The notes under the pieces are model-generated. The model was not told where the DNA came from. It made no database searches and saw nothing but the letters and a program-made list of their open reading frames with translations. From an uncultured Bacteroides sp. (GTDB lineage: Bacteria > Bacteroidota > Bacteroidia > Bacteroidales > Bacteroidaceae): 64,000 nucleotides of DNA. The stretch is taken from the NCBI GenBank assembly GCA_949300425.1, contig CASGED010000038.1, positions 1 to 64,000 on the forward strand, written 5' to 3'. The stretch's first letter is position 1. Every line of letters starts with the position of its first letter. A program made the position numbers and the translations under genes. This document shows positions 1 to 7,909 of this stretch, piece after piece.

Positions 1-25
1 AAATGATAATTTATCGTTGTGTTTA

Positions 26-142
26 ATGGCACACAGATGACACTGATGAGACAGATTTACACAGATTTTAAAGGGCTTCGCCTACAGGTTTAAAGAATAA
101 ATCTGTGGTCATCTTGTGAAATCTGTGTCATCTGTGTGCCAT
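26..142. repeat. Large imperfect inverted repeat (intergenic hairpin element)
   Basis: The 18-base outer arm ATGGCACACAGATGACAC (26-43) is exactly complementary to 125-142, and further blocks such as CACAGATTT pair imperfectly inside. The loop around 70-96 is GC-richer. The whole unit ends about 40 bases before the first gene. Repeats built from ACAGATGACACAGATTT-type words look to me like a common dispersed intergenic element in Bacteroides, but only one copy is visible here. It could act as a transcript hairpin, a terminator for a gene left of the window, or a small non-coding repeat. Confidence 0.7.
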
Positions 143-184
143 CTAAATTCCCATTTATGAATGAAACATTTTAAAATAAAAAAT

Positions 185-1318
185 ATGAAGAAGAGTATTT
201 TTACAGTATTGGGAGCGGCTGTTTGCATGCAAATGGCTTCTTGTGCAGCCGAGCAGAAACAACCTACGGCGGACGAAGTAATCGGTATTATCAATAAGGT
301 GAATACCCACTGGCAAACGACGAATCCGGTGCATGGACGTTCTTTCTGGGACAATGCGGCGTATCATACCGGTAACATGGAGGTGTATTTCCTGACCGGT
401 GACACTACTGCTTATAATTTTTCGGAAGCGTGGGCGATACACAACGAGTGGAAAGGAGCGAAGAGCGACAATAAAGAGGAGTGGAAATATAGTTATGGAG
501 AGTCCGATGATTATGTGCTGTTCGGTGATTATCAGATATGTTTCCAGGTGTATGCGGATTTGTACACGGTGGAACCTGACACGCAGAAGATAGCCCGTGC
601 CCGCGAAGTGATGGAGTACGAAATGAGTACACCGAACAACGATTATTGGTGGTGGGCGGATGGATTGTATATGGTAATGCCGGTGATGACCAAATTGTAT
701 AAGATAACCAATAATCCGCTTTATTTGGAAAAACTGCATGAATATTGGGAATATGCCAACAGCATCATGTATGACGAAGAAGCCGGCTTGTATTATCGTG
801 ACGCCAAATACGTTTATCCCAATCATAAAAGTGTGAACGGGAAGAAAGATTTTTGGGCACGTGGTGACGGATGGGTATTGGCTGCTTTGGCTAAGGTCTT
901 GAAGGACTTGCCCGAGAACGATGCGTATCGTCAGGAATATATGGACCGTTTCCTGACTATGGCAAAGGCTGTAGCCGCTTGTCAGCAACCCGAAGGTTAC
1001 TGGACACGCAGTATGCTGGATGCGGAACATGCACCGGGACCGGAAACCAGCGGAACCGCTTTCTTTACCTACGGCCTGTTGTGGGGTATCAATAATGGAT
1101 ATCTGGATAAAGCGACTTATGCACCGGTGGTTATGAAAGCATGGAATTACCTGGCCAACGTAGCCTTGCAGCCGGATGGTAGCGTAGGTTATGTACAGCC
1201 CATTGGCGAAAAGGCGATACCTGGGCAAGTGGTGGATGTAAATTCGACTTCCAACTTCGGAGTAGGCGCTTTCTTGCTGGCTTCTTGCGAAATGGTACGT
1301 TATCTGCGTGCTTCCTAA
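185..1318 (+). CDS. GH105-type unsaturated glucuronyl/rhamnogalacturonyl hydrolase, lipoprotein
   Basis: The product is about 377 residues, a normal length for the GH88/GH105 (alpha/alpha)6 barrel family (YteR/YesR type). These enzymes hydrate the unsaturated uronic acid left at the non-reducing end by pectate or rhamnogalacturonan lyases, releasing it from the oligosaccharide. The sequence shows the WWWADGLYMVMP segment holding the expected catalytic Asp, and FWARGDGWVLAAL, which resembles the family WARGNGW motif. The N-terminus has a hydrophobic stretch ending in a lipobox-like QMASC, so it is probably an exported lipoprotein. I chose ATG 185, directly before the signal peptide; ATG 161 is in frame and adds eight residues. 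It leads a same-strand run of arabinose-releasing enzymes, which fits clearing pectin backbone ends during side-chain breakdown. The exact substrate is inferred. Confidence 0.85.
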   Translation: MKKSIFTVLGAAVCMQMASCAAEQKQPTADEVIGIINKVNTHWQTTNPVHGRSFWDNAAYHTGNMEVYFLTGDTTAYNFSEAWAIHNEWKGAKSDNKEEWKYSYGESDDYVLFGDYQICFQVYADLYTVEPDTQKIARAREVMEYEMSTPNNDYWWWADGLYMVMPVMTKLYKITNNPLYLEKLHEYWEYANSIMYDEEAGLYYRDAKYVYPNHKSVNGKKDFWARGDGWVLAALAKVLKDLPENDAYRQEYMDRFLTMAKAVAACQQPEGYWTRSMLDAEHAPGPETSGTAFFTYGLLWGINNGYLDKATYAPVVMKAWNYLANVALQPDGSVGYVQPIGEKAIPGQVVDVNSTSNFGVGAFLLASCEMVRYLRAS

Positions 1319-1370
1319 GCCTTTTTAGTGTCTATGAACTATTTTTAGACCTATTTTGACCGTTTTGAGG

Positions 1371-1401
1371 TTGTTTATATAGATTTAAATGTGTATTTTT
1401 G
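1371..1401 (+). promoter_or_regulatory. Bacteroides-type promoter before the GH43 gene
   Basis: A -7 box TATTTTTG (1394-1401) fits the Bacteroides consensus TAnnTTTG. A partial -33 element (TTGT, 1371-1374) lies 19 bases upstream. It is 22 bases before the GH43 start and suggests that genes from 1424 onward can be transcribed separately from the GH105 gene. Confidence 0.5.
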
Positions 1402-1423
1402 ACACCAAAAAAAATAGATTGTC

Positions 1424-3358
1424 ATGGGAAACACGATTTTACGCATTGTGATTACATCGATTTTGGGAGTGGCGGGATTATGTTCCGCCTTCTCCCAGGA
1501 AAAAGCAGTCTGTGAGAAAGACTATGTAGCTTATCTTTTTACGTACTTCACGGGTAACCACATCAGTGAAGAAGCCGTCTGCTATGCGGTCAGCATGGAC
1601 GGCTATTCGTATTGGGCGTTGAACAACAACAAACCGGTGATTGATTCCAAAATAATCAGCTCCACCGGCGGCGTGCGCGACCCGCACATCTTGCGTTGCG
1701 AGGACGGAAAGACTTTTTATATGGTCGTAACCGACATGGTGAGCGGAAACGGATGGGACTCCAACCGGGCGATGGTGATGCTGAAGTCTACGGACTTAGT
1801 GAATTGGACGCACTCGGTCATCAACATGCAGAAACGGTATGAAGGTCAGGAAAACCTGAAGCGCGTATGGGCACCGCAGACTATCTTCGACCCCGAAGCC
1901 GGCAAATACATGGTGTATTGGTCCATGCAATATGGTACAGGGCCGGATGTTATTTACTATGCGTACGCTAACAAGGACTTTACCGATTTGGAGGGAGAAC
2001 CCAAGCCGTTGTTCATACCTGAGAATAAAAAATCGTGCATTGATGGAGATATCGTATATAAAGATGGTGTCTATCATTTGTTTTATAAGACCGAGGGGCA
2101 TGGAAACGGTATCAAAGTGGCTACGACCCGTTCATTAACTTCTGGCAAATGGACTGAAGATCCGGACTATAAGCAACAGACCAAAGAGGCCGTGGAAGGT
2201 GCCGGTACCTTTAAATTGATAGGTCAGGACAAATATATATTAATGTATGATGTCTATATGAAAGGCCGATACCAGTTTACGGAATCAACGGACTTGGAGC
2301 ATTTTAAAGTGATAGATAACGAGGTGAAGATGAATTTTCATCCGCGTCACGGGACCATTATTCCGATTACGCGGGATGAGTTGCTCCGCATTACGGAGAA
2401 ATGGGGTAAACCGGCAGAGTTGGGCGAATTGCCCAACAATCCGGTGTTGCCGGGCTTTCATGCCGACCCTGAAATTCTTTATTCTCACCAGACAGGCAAA
2501 TATTACATTTATTCAACCACGGATGGCACGCCGGGGTGGGGTGGATGGTATTTCACGGTATTCTCATCAGACGACCTGAAGCATTGGACGGACGAAGGCA
2601 TCATGCTCAATCTGAAATCCGAGCAAGTGCCTTGGGCTGATGGCAATGCGTGGGCTCCCTGCATCGAGGAAGTAAAGCAGAAGGATGGTTCCTATAAATA
2701 TTATTTCTATTATAGCGGAAACCCGAAAGCCGGAGGAGGCAAGCAGATTGGCGTAGCCATGGCCGATAATCCGGTAGGACCTTTTACGGATTTGGGGCAT
2801 CCTATCATTACGGAGTCTCCCGTAGGACATGGCCAACAGATAGATGTGGATGTTTTTACTGACCCCGTGTCGGGCAAACGGTATTTGTATTGGGGCAATG
2901 GCTACATGGCCGGTGCCGAATTGAACAAAGATATGACTTCCATTAAGAAAAAGACCTTGACGGTATTGACTCCGAAAGGCGGTACGTTGCAAGACTATGC
3001 CTATCGCGAGGCTCCCTACGTGTTCTATCGCAACGGATTGTACTATTTCTTATGGTCGGTAGATGATACCGGTTCGCCCAACTATCACGTGGCCTACGGT
3101 ACGTCGGATTCTCCTTTGGGTCCCATCAAAGTGGCCGACCAGCCGATTGTATTGATTCAGAATCCGGATAAGGAAATATATGGCCCGGCTCATAACGCGG
3201 TATTGAACTTGCCGGGTACGGATGAGTGGCGGATTGTATATCACCGTATTAATAAATGGTATCTGAAAAACGGGCCGGGTGTACACCGTGAAGTGTGCAT
3301 AGACCGTTTGGAGTTCAATCCGGACGGCACGATTAAACCGGTAGTTCCTACCTTGTAA
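1424..3358 (+). CDS. Tandem-domain GH43 glycosidase (arabinosidase/xylosidase type), secreted
   Basis: A 644-residue protein with an N-terminal signal peptide (about residues 1-24) and two five-bladed-propeller GH43-like domains in tandem. The first (about 30-335) shows GGVRDPH with the base Asp (D86), IDGDIV for the middle Asp, and EGAGTFK with a possible acid Glu. The second (about 342-640) shows GFHADPEI, QIDVDVFTD and YREAPYVFY, the usual base, pKa-modulating Asp and acid Glu positions. So both domains appear to keep the Asp-Asp-Glu triad. GH43 members are mainly alpha-L-arabinofuranosidases, endo-arabinanases or beta-xylosidases; the neighbouring GH51 and GH127 genes favour arabinan or arabinogalactan. 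The next gene starts 35 bases downstream, so the two are probably cotranscribed. Subfamily and exact linkage cannot be told by eye. Confidence 0.85.
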   Translation: MGNTILRIVITSILGVAGLCSAFSQEKAVCEKDYVAYLFTYFTGNHISEEAVCYAVSMDGYSYWALNNNKPVIDSKIISSTGGVRDPHILRCEDGKTFYMVVTDMVSGNGWDSNRAMVMLKSTDLVNWTHSVINMQKRYEGQENLKRVWAPQTIFDPEAGKYMVYWSMQYGTGPDVIYYAYANKDFTDLEGEPKPLFIPENKKSCIDGDIVYKDGVYHLFYKTEGHGNGIKVATTRSLTSGKWTEDPDYKQQTKEAVEGAGTFKLIGQDKYILMYDVYMKGRYQFTESTDLEHFKVIDNEVKMNFHPRHGTIIPITRDELLRITEKWGKPAELGELPNNPVLPGFHADPEILYSHQTGKYYIYSTTDGTPGWGGWYFTVFSSDDLKHWTDEGIMLNLKSEQVPWADGNAWAPCIEEVKQKDGSYKYYFYYSGNPKAGGGKQIGVAMADNPVGPFTDLGHPIITESPVGHGQQIDVDVFTDPVSGKRYLYWGNGYMAGAELNKDMTSIKKKTLTVLTPKGGTLQDYAYREAPYVFYRNGLYYFLWSVDDTGSPNYHVAYGTSDSPLGPIKVADQPIVLIQNPDKEIYGPAHNAVLNLPGTDEWRIVYHRINKWYLKNGPGVHREVCIDRLEFNPDGTIKPVVPTL

Positions 3359-3361
3359 TTT

Positions 3362-3380
3362 TACACCATATTATATATAA
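3362..3380 (+). repeat. 19-base intercistronic repeat, copy 1
   Basis: TACACCATATTATATATAA lies just after the GH43 stop and is identical to 9931-9949, just after the GH127 stop. A 14-base version (CACCATATTATATA) follows rprY at 24540-24553. Function unknown. Confidence 0.6.
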
Positions 3381-3393
3381 AGAAAGTACGAAT

Positions 3394-5334
3394 ATGAAAA
3401 ACAGGTTGATAGTAATAGGGCTGTTGGGATTGTCCACTCTGACAATGGTTGCCCAACCGGTGGATGTGACCGGGCCGGACGGGAAATTGAAGTTGACCGT
3501 ATCTTGCGAAAACGGGGAGGCTTCTTACACGATAACCTACGAGGGCAAGCGGATGTTGGAGACTTCTCCGTTAGGCATGAACACCAACATCGGAGATTTC
3601 TCGAAGGGATTGAAACTTGTGAAGCACGAGACTTCCGAGATAGACCGTGTCTATACCCAGACACGCATCAAGACTTCTTCAGTGCATTATCAGGCCAACG
3701 AACTGGTATGTCATTTCACCAATGCGGACGAGAAGCCGATGCTGGTTACTTTCCGTGTGAGCGATAATGACGTGGCTTTTCGTTATACGTTACCCAAGAG
3801 TGGCGAGACGGGTAGCGTGCGTGTTCTTTCCGAAGCGACAGGATTTCGCTTTCCCGATGTCACCACCACGTTTTTATGCCCTCAAAGCGATGCAATGATA
3901 GGATGGAAACGTACCAAGCCCAGCTATGAGGAAGAGTATAAGGCGGATGCGCCGATGAGCGAACGTTCGCAATACGGACATGGATATACGTTCCCTTGCC
4001 TTTTCAAAGTAGGTGAAGACGGATGGGCGTTGGTGAGTGAGACGGGTGTGGACAGCCGTTATTGCGCTTCGCACTTGAGCGACTCAGACAACGGACTTTA
4101 TACGGTTGCTTTCCCCATGCCGGAGGAGAATAATGGAAACGGAACGGTAGAGCCGGCCTTTGCTTTGCCGGGAAGTACCCCTTGGCGCACAATTACTGTA
4201 GGCAGTTCGTTGAAGCCCATCGTGGAAACTACGGTGGCATGGGATGTGGTGGAGCCATTGTATGAGACTGAGAATGAATATAAATTCGGCCGCAGTACAT
4301 GGAGTTGGATTTTGTGGCAGGACAATAGCGCCAACTATGCTGACCAAGTGAAGTATATTGATTTGGCCGGGGCGATGGGCTATGAATACATCCTGATAGA
4401 CAGTTGGTGGGACAAAATGACGGGACGTGAGCGCATGGAGGATTTGGTGAAGTATGCGCACAGCAAAGGCGTGGACGTATTCTTGTGGTATAGTTCCAGC
4501 GGCTATTGGAATGACATCGAGCAGAGTCCCATAAATTGTATGGATAACATCATCCGGCGCAAGCAGGAGATGCGTTGGCTGCAAAAGATAGGCGTGAAAG
4601 GCATCAAGGTGGACTTCTTCGGGGGTGACAAGCAAGAAACAATACGTCTCTATGAACAGATATTGAGTGATGCGGATGACCATGGACTGATGGTTATCTT
4701 TCACGGTTGTACCATCCCGCGTGGATGGGAGCGCATGTATCCCAACTATGTGGGAAGCGAAGCCGTGTTGGCCTCGGAGAATTTGGTTTTCCAACAACAT
4801 TTCTGCGATAACGAGGCTTTTAACGCTTGTCTGCATCCTTTTATCCGCAATACATTGGGCTGCATGGAGTTTGGCGGGACATTCCTCAATAAGCGTTTGA
4901 ACCGAGGAAACGATGGCGGGACCATCCGGCGTACGACCGATGTTTTCCAACTGGCTACGTCAATCCTTTTCCAAAATCCCATCCAGAACTTTGCGTTGGC
5001 GCCAAATAACCTGACCGATGCACCGAAAGTCTGCATTGACTTTATGAAGCAAGTGCCTACTACGTGGGATGAAATCCGCTTCATAGACGGATATCCGGGT
5101 AAGTACATCGTATTGGCGCGTCGACATGGGATGACTTGGTATGTAGCCGCTATCAATGCCATGAAGGAGACGCTGGAAGTGGAAGTGGATTTGTCCATGC
5201 TGGCCGGAAAGACGGCATCCCTCTACTATGACGGGAAAAAACAGGAGCCGTTGTTGAAAGAGCAGCTCGTCAAGGCGGATGGAAAATTGAAGTTGACTGT
5301 TCAGTCACAAGGCGGAGCAGTGCTAGTGAAGTAA
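3394..5334 (+). CDS. GH97 glycosidase, predicted retaining alpha-galactosidase-like, secreted
   Basis: A 646-residue protein with signal peptide (MKNRLIVIGLLGLSTLTMVAQ), within the usual GH97 length. It has the N-terminal beta-sandwich (about 25-280), a central (beta/alpha)8 barrel (about 285-560; landmarks IDSWWDKMTG, VFLWYSSSGYWND) and a C-terminal sandwich. GH97 contains inverting alpha-glucosidases (SusB type) and retaining alpha-galactosidases (BT1871 type). The retaining group has an Asp nucleophile on a barrel strand where inverting members lack it; here GIKVDFFGG supplies that Asp (D407), and GSEAVLASEN offers an acid/base Glu. I therefore infer a retaining enzyme with alpha-galactoside or beta-L-arabinopyranoside activity, sensible for decorated pectic side chains. 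It sits 35 bases after GH43 and 31 before GH51, within one likely operon. Confidence 0.88.
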   Translation: MKNRLIVIGLLGLSTLTMVAQPVDVTGPDGKLKLTVSCENGEASYTITYEGKRMLETSPLGMNTNIGDFSKGLKLVKHETSEIDRVYTQTRIKTSSVHYQANELVCHFTNADEKPMLVTFRVSDNDVAFRYTLPKSGETGSVRVLSEATGFRFPDVTTTFLCPQSDAMIGWKRTKPSYEEEYKADAPMSERSQYGHGYTFPCLFKVGEDGWALVSETGVDSRYCASHLSDSDNGLYTVAFPMPEENNGNGTVEPAFALPGSTPWRTITVGSSLKPIVETTVAWDVVEPLYETENEYKFGRSTWSWILWQDNSANYADQVKYIDLAGAMGYEYILIDSWWDKMTGRERMEDLVKYAHSKGVDVFLWYSSSGYWNDIEQSPINCMDNIIRRKQEMRWLQKIGVKGIKVDFFGGDKQETIRLYEQILSDADDHGLMVIFHGCTIPRGWERMYPNYVGSEAVLASENLVFQQHFCDNEAFNACLHPFIRNTLGCMEFGGTFLNKRLNRGNDGGTIRRTTDVFQLATSILFQNPIQNFALAPNNLTDAPKVCIDFMKQVPTTWDEIRFIDGYPGKYIVLARRHGMTWYVAAINAMKETLEVEVDLSMLAGKTASLYYDGKKQEPLLKEQLVKADGKLKLTVQSQGGAVLVK

Positions 5335-5365
5335 GAATAGCTCCATTTATTTAATATCTATTACC

Positions 5366-7897
5366 ATGAATAAAATGAAACAATTAAGCCTCTCCATGTT
5401 GGCTTTCGGATTAACCTCCATGCCGGTGCAGGCTGATGTGCGGGATGTGATGAATGCTCCCGACTCCGTTTATCTCTTTTCGTATGCCCAGGCCGACGGA
5501 CGGAGTGGATTAAAGTTCGCTTGGAGTGGGGATAAGGAACGTTGGCACATCGTGGCCGACAGTTATGAGTATCTGAAGAGCGACTTCGGTCCTTGGGGAA
5601 GCGGTAAGAAAATGTATGCCCCGATGTTGGTGCAAAGCCGGACCGATAATAGCTGGCATTGCCTGTGGCTCACTACAAAGAGCGGACAGGTGATGGCTCA
5701 TGCCGCATCGGATGATCTCTTGACATGGAAAGCCCAAAGTTACTTCTATCCGAAAGACCGCGGACAATATCAGCCGGCTTTGGCTTGGCCGGTCAGCGAA
5801 GAATCGGTTACACTGAATTCTCAGGTACAACGCGGATGGACGCAACGGGTGCCTTATACTTTAATAGAAAGCCTGACTCGATTTGCCGATCACAAACGCT
5901 ATCGGCAAAGTTTATATGATGAGCAGATGACTGATGACCCGGCTCGCTTTGCCGGATTGAAACCGGTAGAAGCTATCGTGCGGGTGCATGGCAAGCAGAG
6001 CAAGCCTATCAGCGACCATCTGATAGGAATTTTCTTTGAAGACATTAACTACGGAGCCGATGGAGGCTTGTATGCCGAACTGGTGCAAAACCGAGACTTT
6101 GAGTATACGCCTACGGACAATTCCCGGAAAGAATGGAATAGCGGGTATGCCTGGAGTGTGGTTTCCGGTAAAGACATTGACCCGGTCACTATTGGAACTG
6201 AAACGCCCATTCATGAAAATAATCCGCATTATGCTATCTTGCATGTGCCTTCCTCCGGTGTCCGTTTGCTGAATACAGGTTTTGACGGTATTGTGTTGAA
6301 GAAAGGCGAACGTTATGATTTCTCTTGCTTTGCCCGTACCGGACAAGGTGGTAAGGGTGGCAAGGTCGTGGTCAGTCTGATAGATAAAGAAGACCGTGAA
6401 GTGGCTTCAGCTACAGTAAAAGTCTCTTCTAAGAACTGGAAGAAATGTAAGGCGGTGCTGACGGCTGAGGCTGATGTGGAGGATGCCCGCCTTTGCATCG
6501 CTCCGTCCGCCGGTGGTACTTATCATTTTGACATGGTTTCCCTCTTCCCGCAAAATACGTTCAAAGGACGTAAAAATGGATTGCGTGCCGACTTGGCTCA
6601 GACCTTGGCAGACCTGCATCCGCGTTTCGTCCGTTTCCCCGGTGGATGTGTGGCTCATGGAGACGGTATAGACAACATATACGATTGGAAAGGTTCTATC
6701 GGCCCGCTGGAAGCACGCAAGCCTTTGCGTAACCTATGGGGCTATCACCAGACACGTGGATTGGGGTATTTTGAATTTTTCCAATTCTGTGAGGATATTG
6801 GTGCAGAACCTGTACCTGTATTGGCAGCCGGTGTGCCTTGCCAAAACTCCGGTGGGGGAACGCAATACGGACATGACGACCTGACCAAGTACGGTCAACA
6901 ATGTGGTATCCCGATGGAACAGATGCCGGAATACGTGCAAGACGTGTTGGACCTTATCGAATATGCCAACGGAGATGCCCGCAAGACGGAGTGGGGCAGA
7001 AAGCGTGCAGAGGCCGGACATCCGGAATCGTTTAACTTGAAGTATATAGGTATCGGTAACGAGGACCTTATCACGGAGGTGTTCGAGGAACGTTTTACCA
7101 TGATATATAATGCTGTGCGTGAGAAATATCCCGAAGTGACCGTTATCGGCACGGTCGGACCTTTCTACGAAGGAACTGATTATAACGAGGGTTGGAGGCT
7201 GGCCTCCAAGCTGGATGTTCCGATGGTGGACGAGCATTATTACGTGGCTCCCGGTTGGTTCATCCATAATCAAGATTATTATGACCGGTATGACCGTTCG
7301 AAGTCCAAAGTTTACTTGGGGGAATATGCCGCCCATTTGCCCGGACGCCCCAGTAATATTGAAACAGCTCTTTCCGAGGCACTTTATTTGACCGCGGTGG
7401 AACGCAATGCCGATGTGGTGACTATGACTTCATACGCGCCTTTGCTTGCCAAAGAAGGACATACCCAGTGGAGTCCCGATTTGATATACTTCAACAACTC
7501 AGAGGTAAAACCTACGGTAGGTTACTATACTCAGCAATTGTTCGGACAGAATGCCGGAAATCATTATATACCCTCCACGGTCATTTTGGATAATGAGCGG
7601 GATGCCGTACAGAAACGTATTGGCATGTCGGTGGTGAAGAATGATACATCCGGTGACTATATTGTAAAGTTAGTCAACCTGTTGCCGGTAGAAGTGAAAA
7701 CAAAGATAAATATGGAGGACATATCACTGCTTCGTCCGATAGCTACAAAGACCGTATTGAAAGGCGCTCCCACTGATAAAGAAGCGAAACCATTGACGGA
7801 AACTTTTGACGTGAACGGGAAGAACATTGATTACACGATGCCGGCTTATTCATTCTCTGTTATCCGTATAAAAGAAACTTCCAATCCATCAAACTAA
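5366..7897 (+). CDS. GH51 alpha-L-arabinofuranosidase with extra N-terminal propeller-like domain
   Basis: An 843-residue protein, about 200 residues longer than the second GH51 enzyme at 9971. After a signal peptide (to about residue 23), residues 25-200 look like part of a GH43-like beta-propeller (SGLKFAWSGDKERWHIV, WKAQSYFYPK), too short for a full five-bladed domain. The GH51 part begins near residue 213 with LIGIFFEDINYGADGGLYAEL. Catalytic residues are recognisable: acid/base Glu in GIGNED (E566) and nucleophile Glu in VYLGEYAAH (E653). The C-terminal beta-sandwich follows. Such enzymes release terminal alpha-L-arabinofuranose from arabinan and arabinogalactan oligosaccharides, here probably in the periplasm. 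The gene is 31 bases after GH97 and 12 before GH127. The role of the N-terminal part is unknown. Confidence 0.9.
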   Translation: MNKMKQLSLSMLAFGLTSMPVQADVRDVMNAPDSVYLFSYAQADGRSGLKFAWSGDKERWHIVADSYEYLKSDFGPWGSGKKMYAPMLVQSRTDNSWHCLWLTTKSGQVMAHAASDDLLTWKAQSYFYPKDRGQYQPALAWPVSEESVTLNSQVQRGWTQRVPYTLIESLTRFADHKRYRQSLYDEQMTDDPARFAGLKPVEAIVRVHGKQSKPISDHLIGIFFEDINYGADGGLYAELVQNRDFEYTPTDNSRKEWNSGYAWSVVSGKDIDPVTIGTETPIHENNPHYAILHVPSSGVRLLNTGFDGIVLKKGERYDFSCFARTGQGGKGGKVVVSLIDKEDREVASATVKVSSKNWKKCKAVLTAEADVEDARLCIAPSAGGTYHFDMVSLFPQNTFKGRKNGLRADLAQTLADLHPRFVRFPGGCVAHGDGIDNIYDWKGSIGPLEARKPLRNLWGYHQTRGLGYFEFFQFCEDIGAEPVPVLAAGVPCQNSGGGTQYGHDDLTKYGQQCGIPMEQMPEYVQDVLDLIEYANGDARKTEWGRKRAEAGHPESFNLKYIGIGNEDLITEVFEERFTMIYNAVREKYPEVTVIGTVGPFYEGTDYNEGWRLASKLDVPMVDEHYYVAPGWFIHNQDYYDRYDRSKSKVYLGEYAAHLPGRPSNIETALSEALYLTAVERNADVVTMTSYAPLLAKEGHTQWSPDLIYFNNSEVKPTVGYYTQQLFGQNAGNHYIPSTVILDNERDAVQKRIGMSVVKNDTSGDYIVKLVNLLPVEVKTKINMEDISLLRPIATKTVLKGAPTDKEAKPLTETFDVNGKNIDYTMPAYSFSVIRIKETSNPSN

Positions 7898-7909
7898 AGA
7901 GAAAACACC

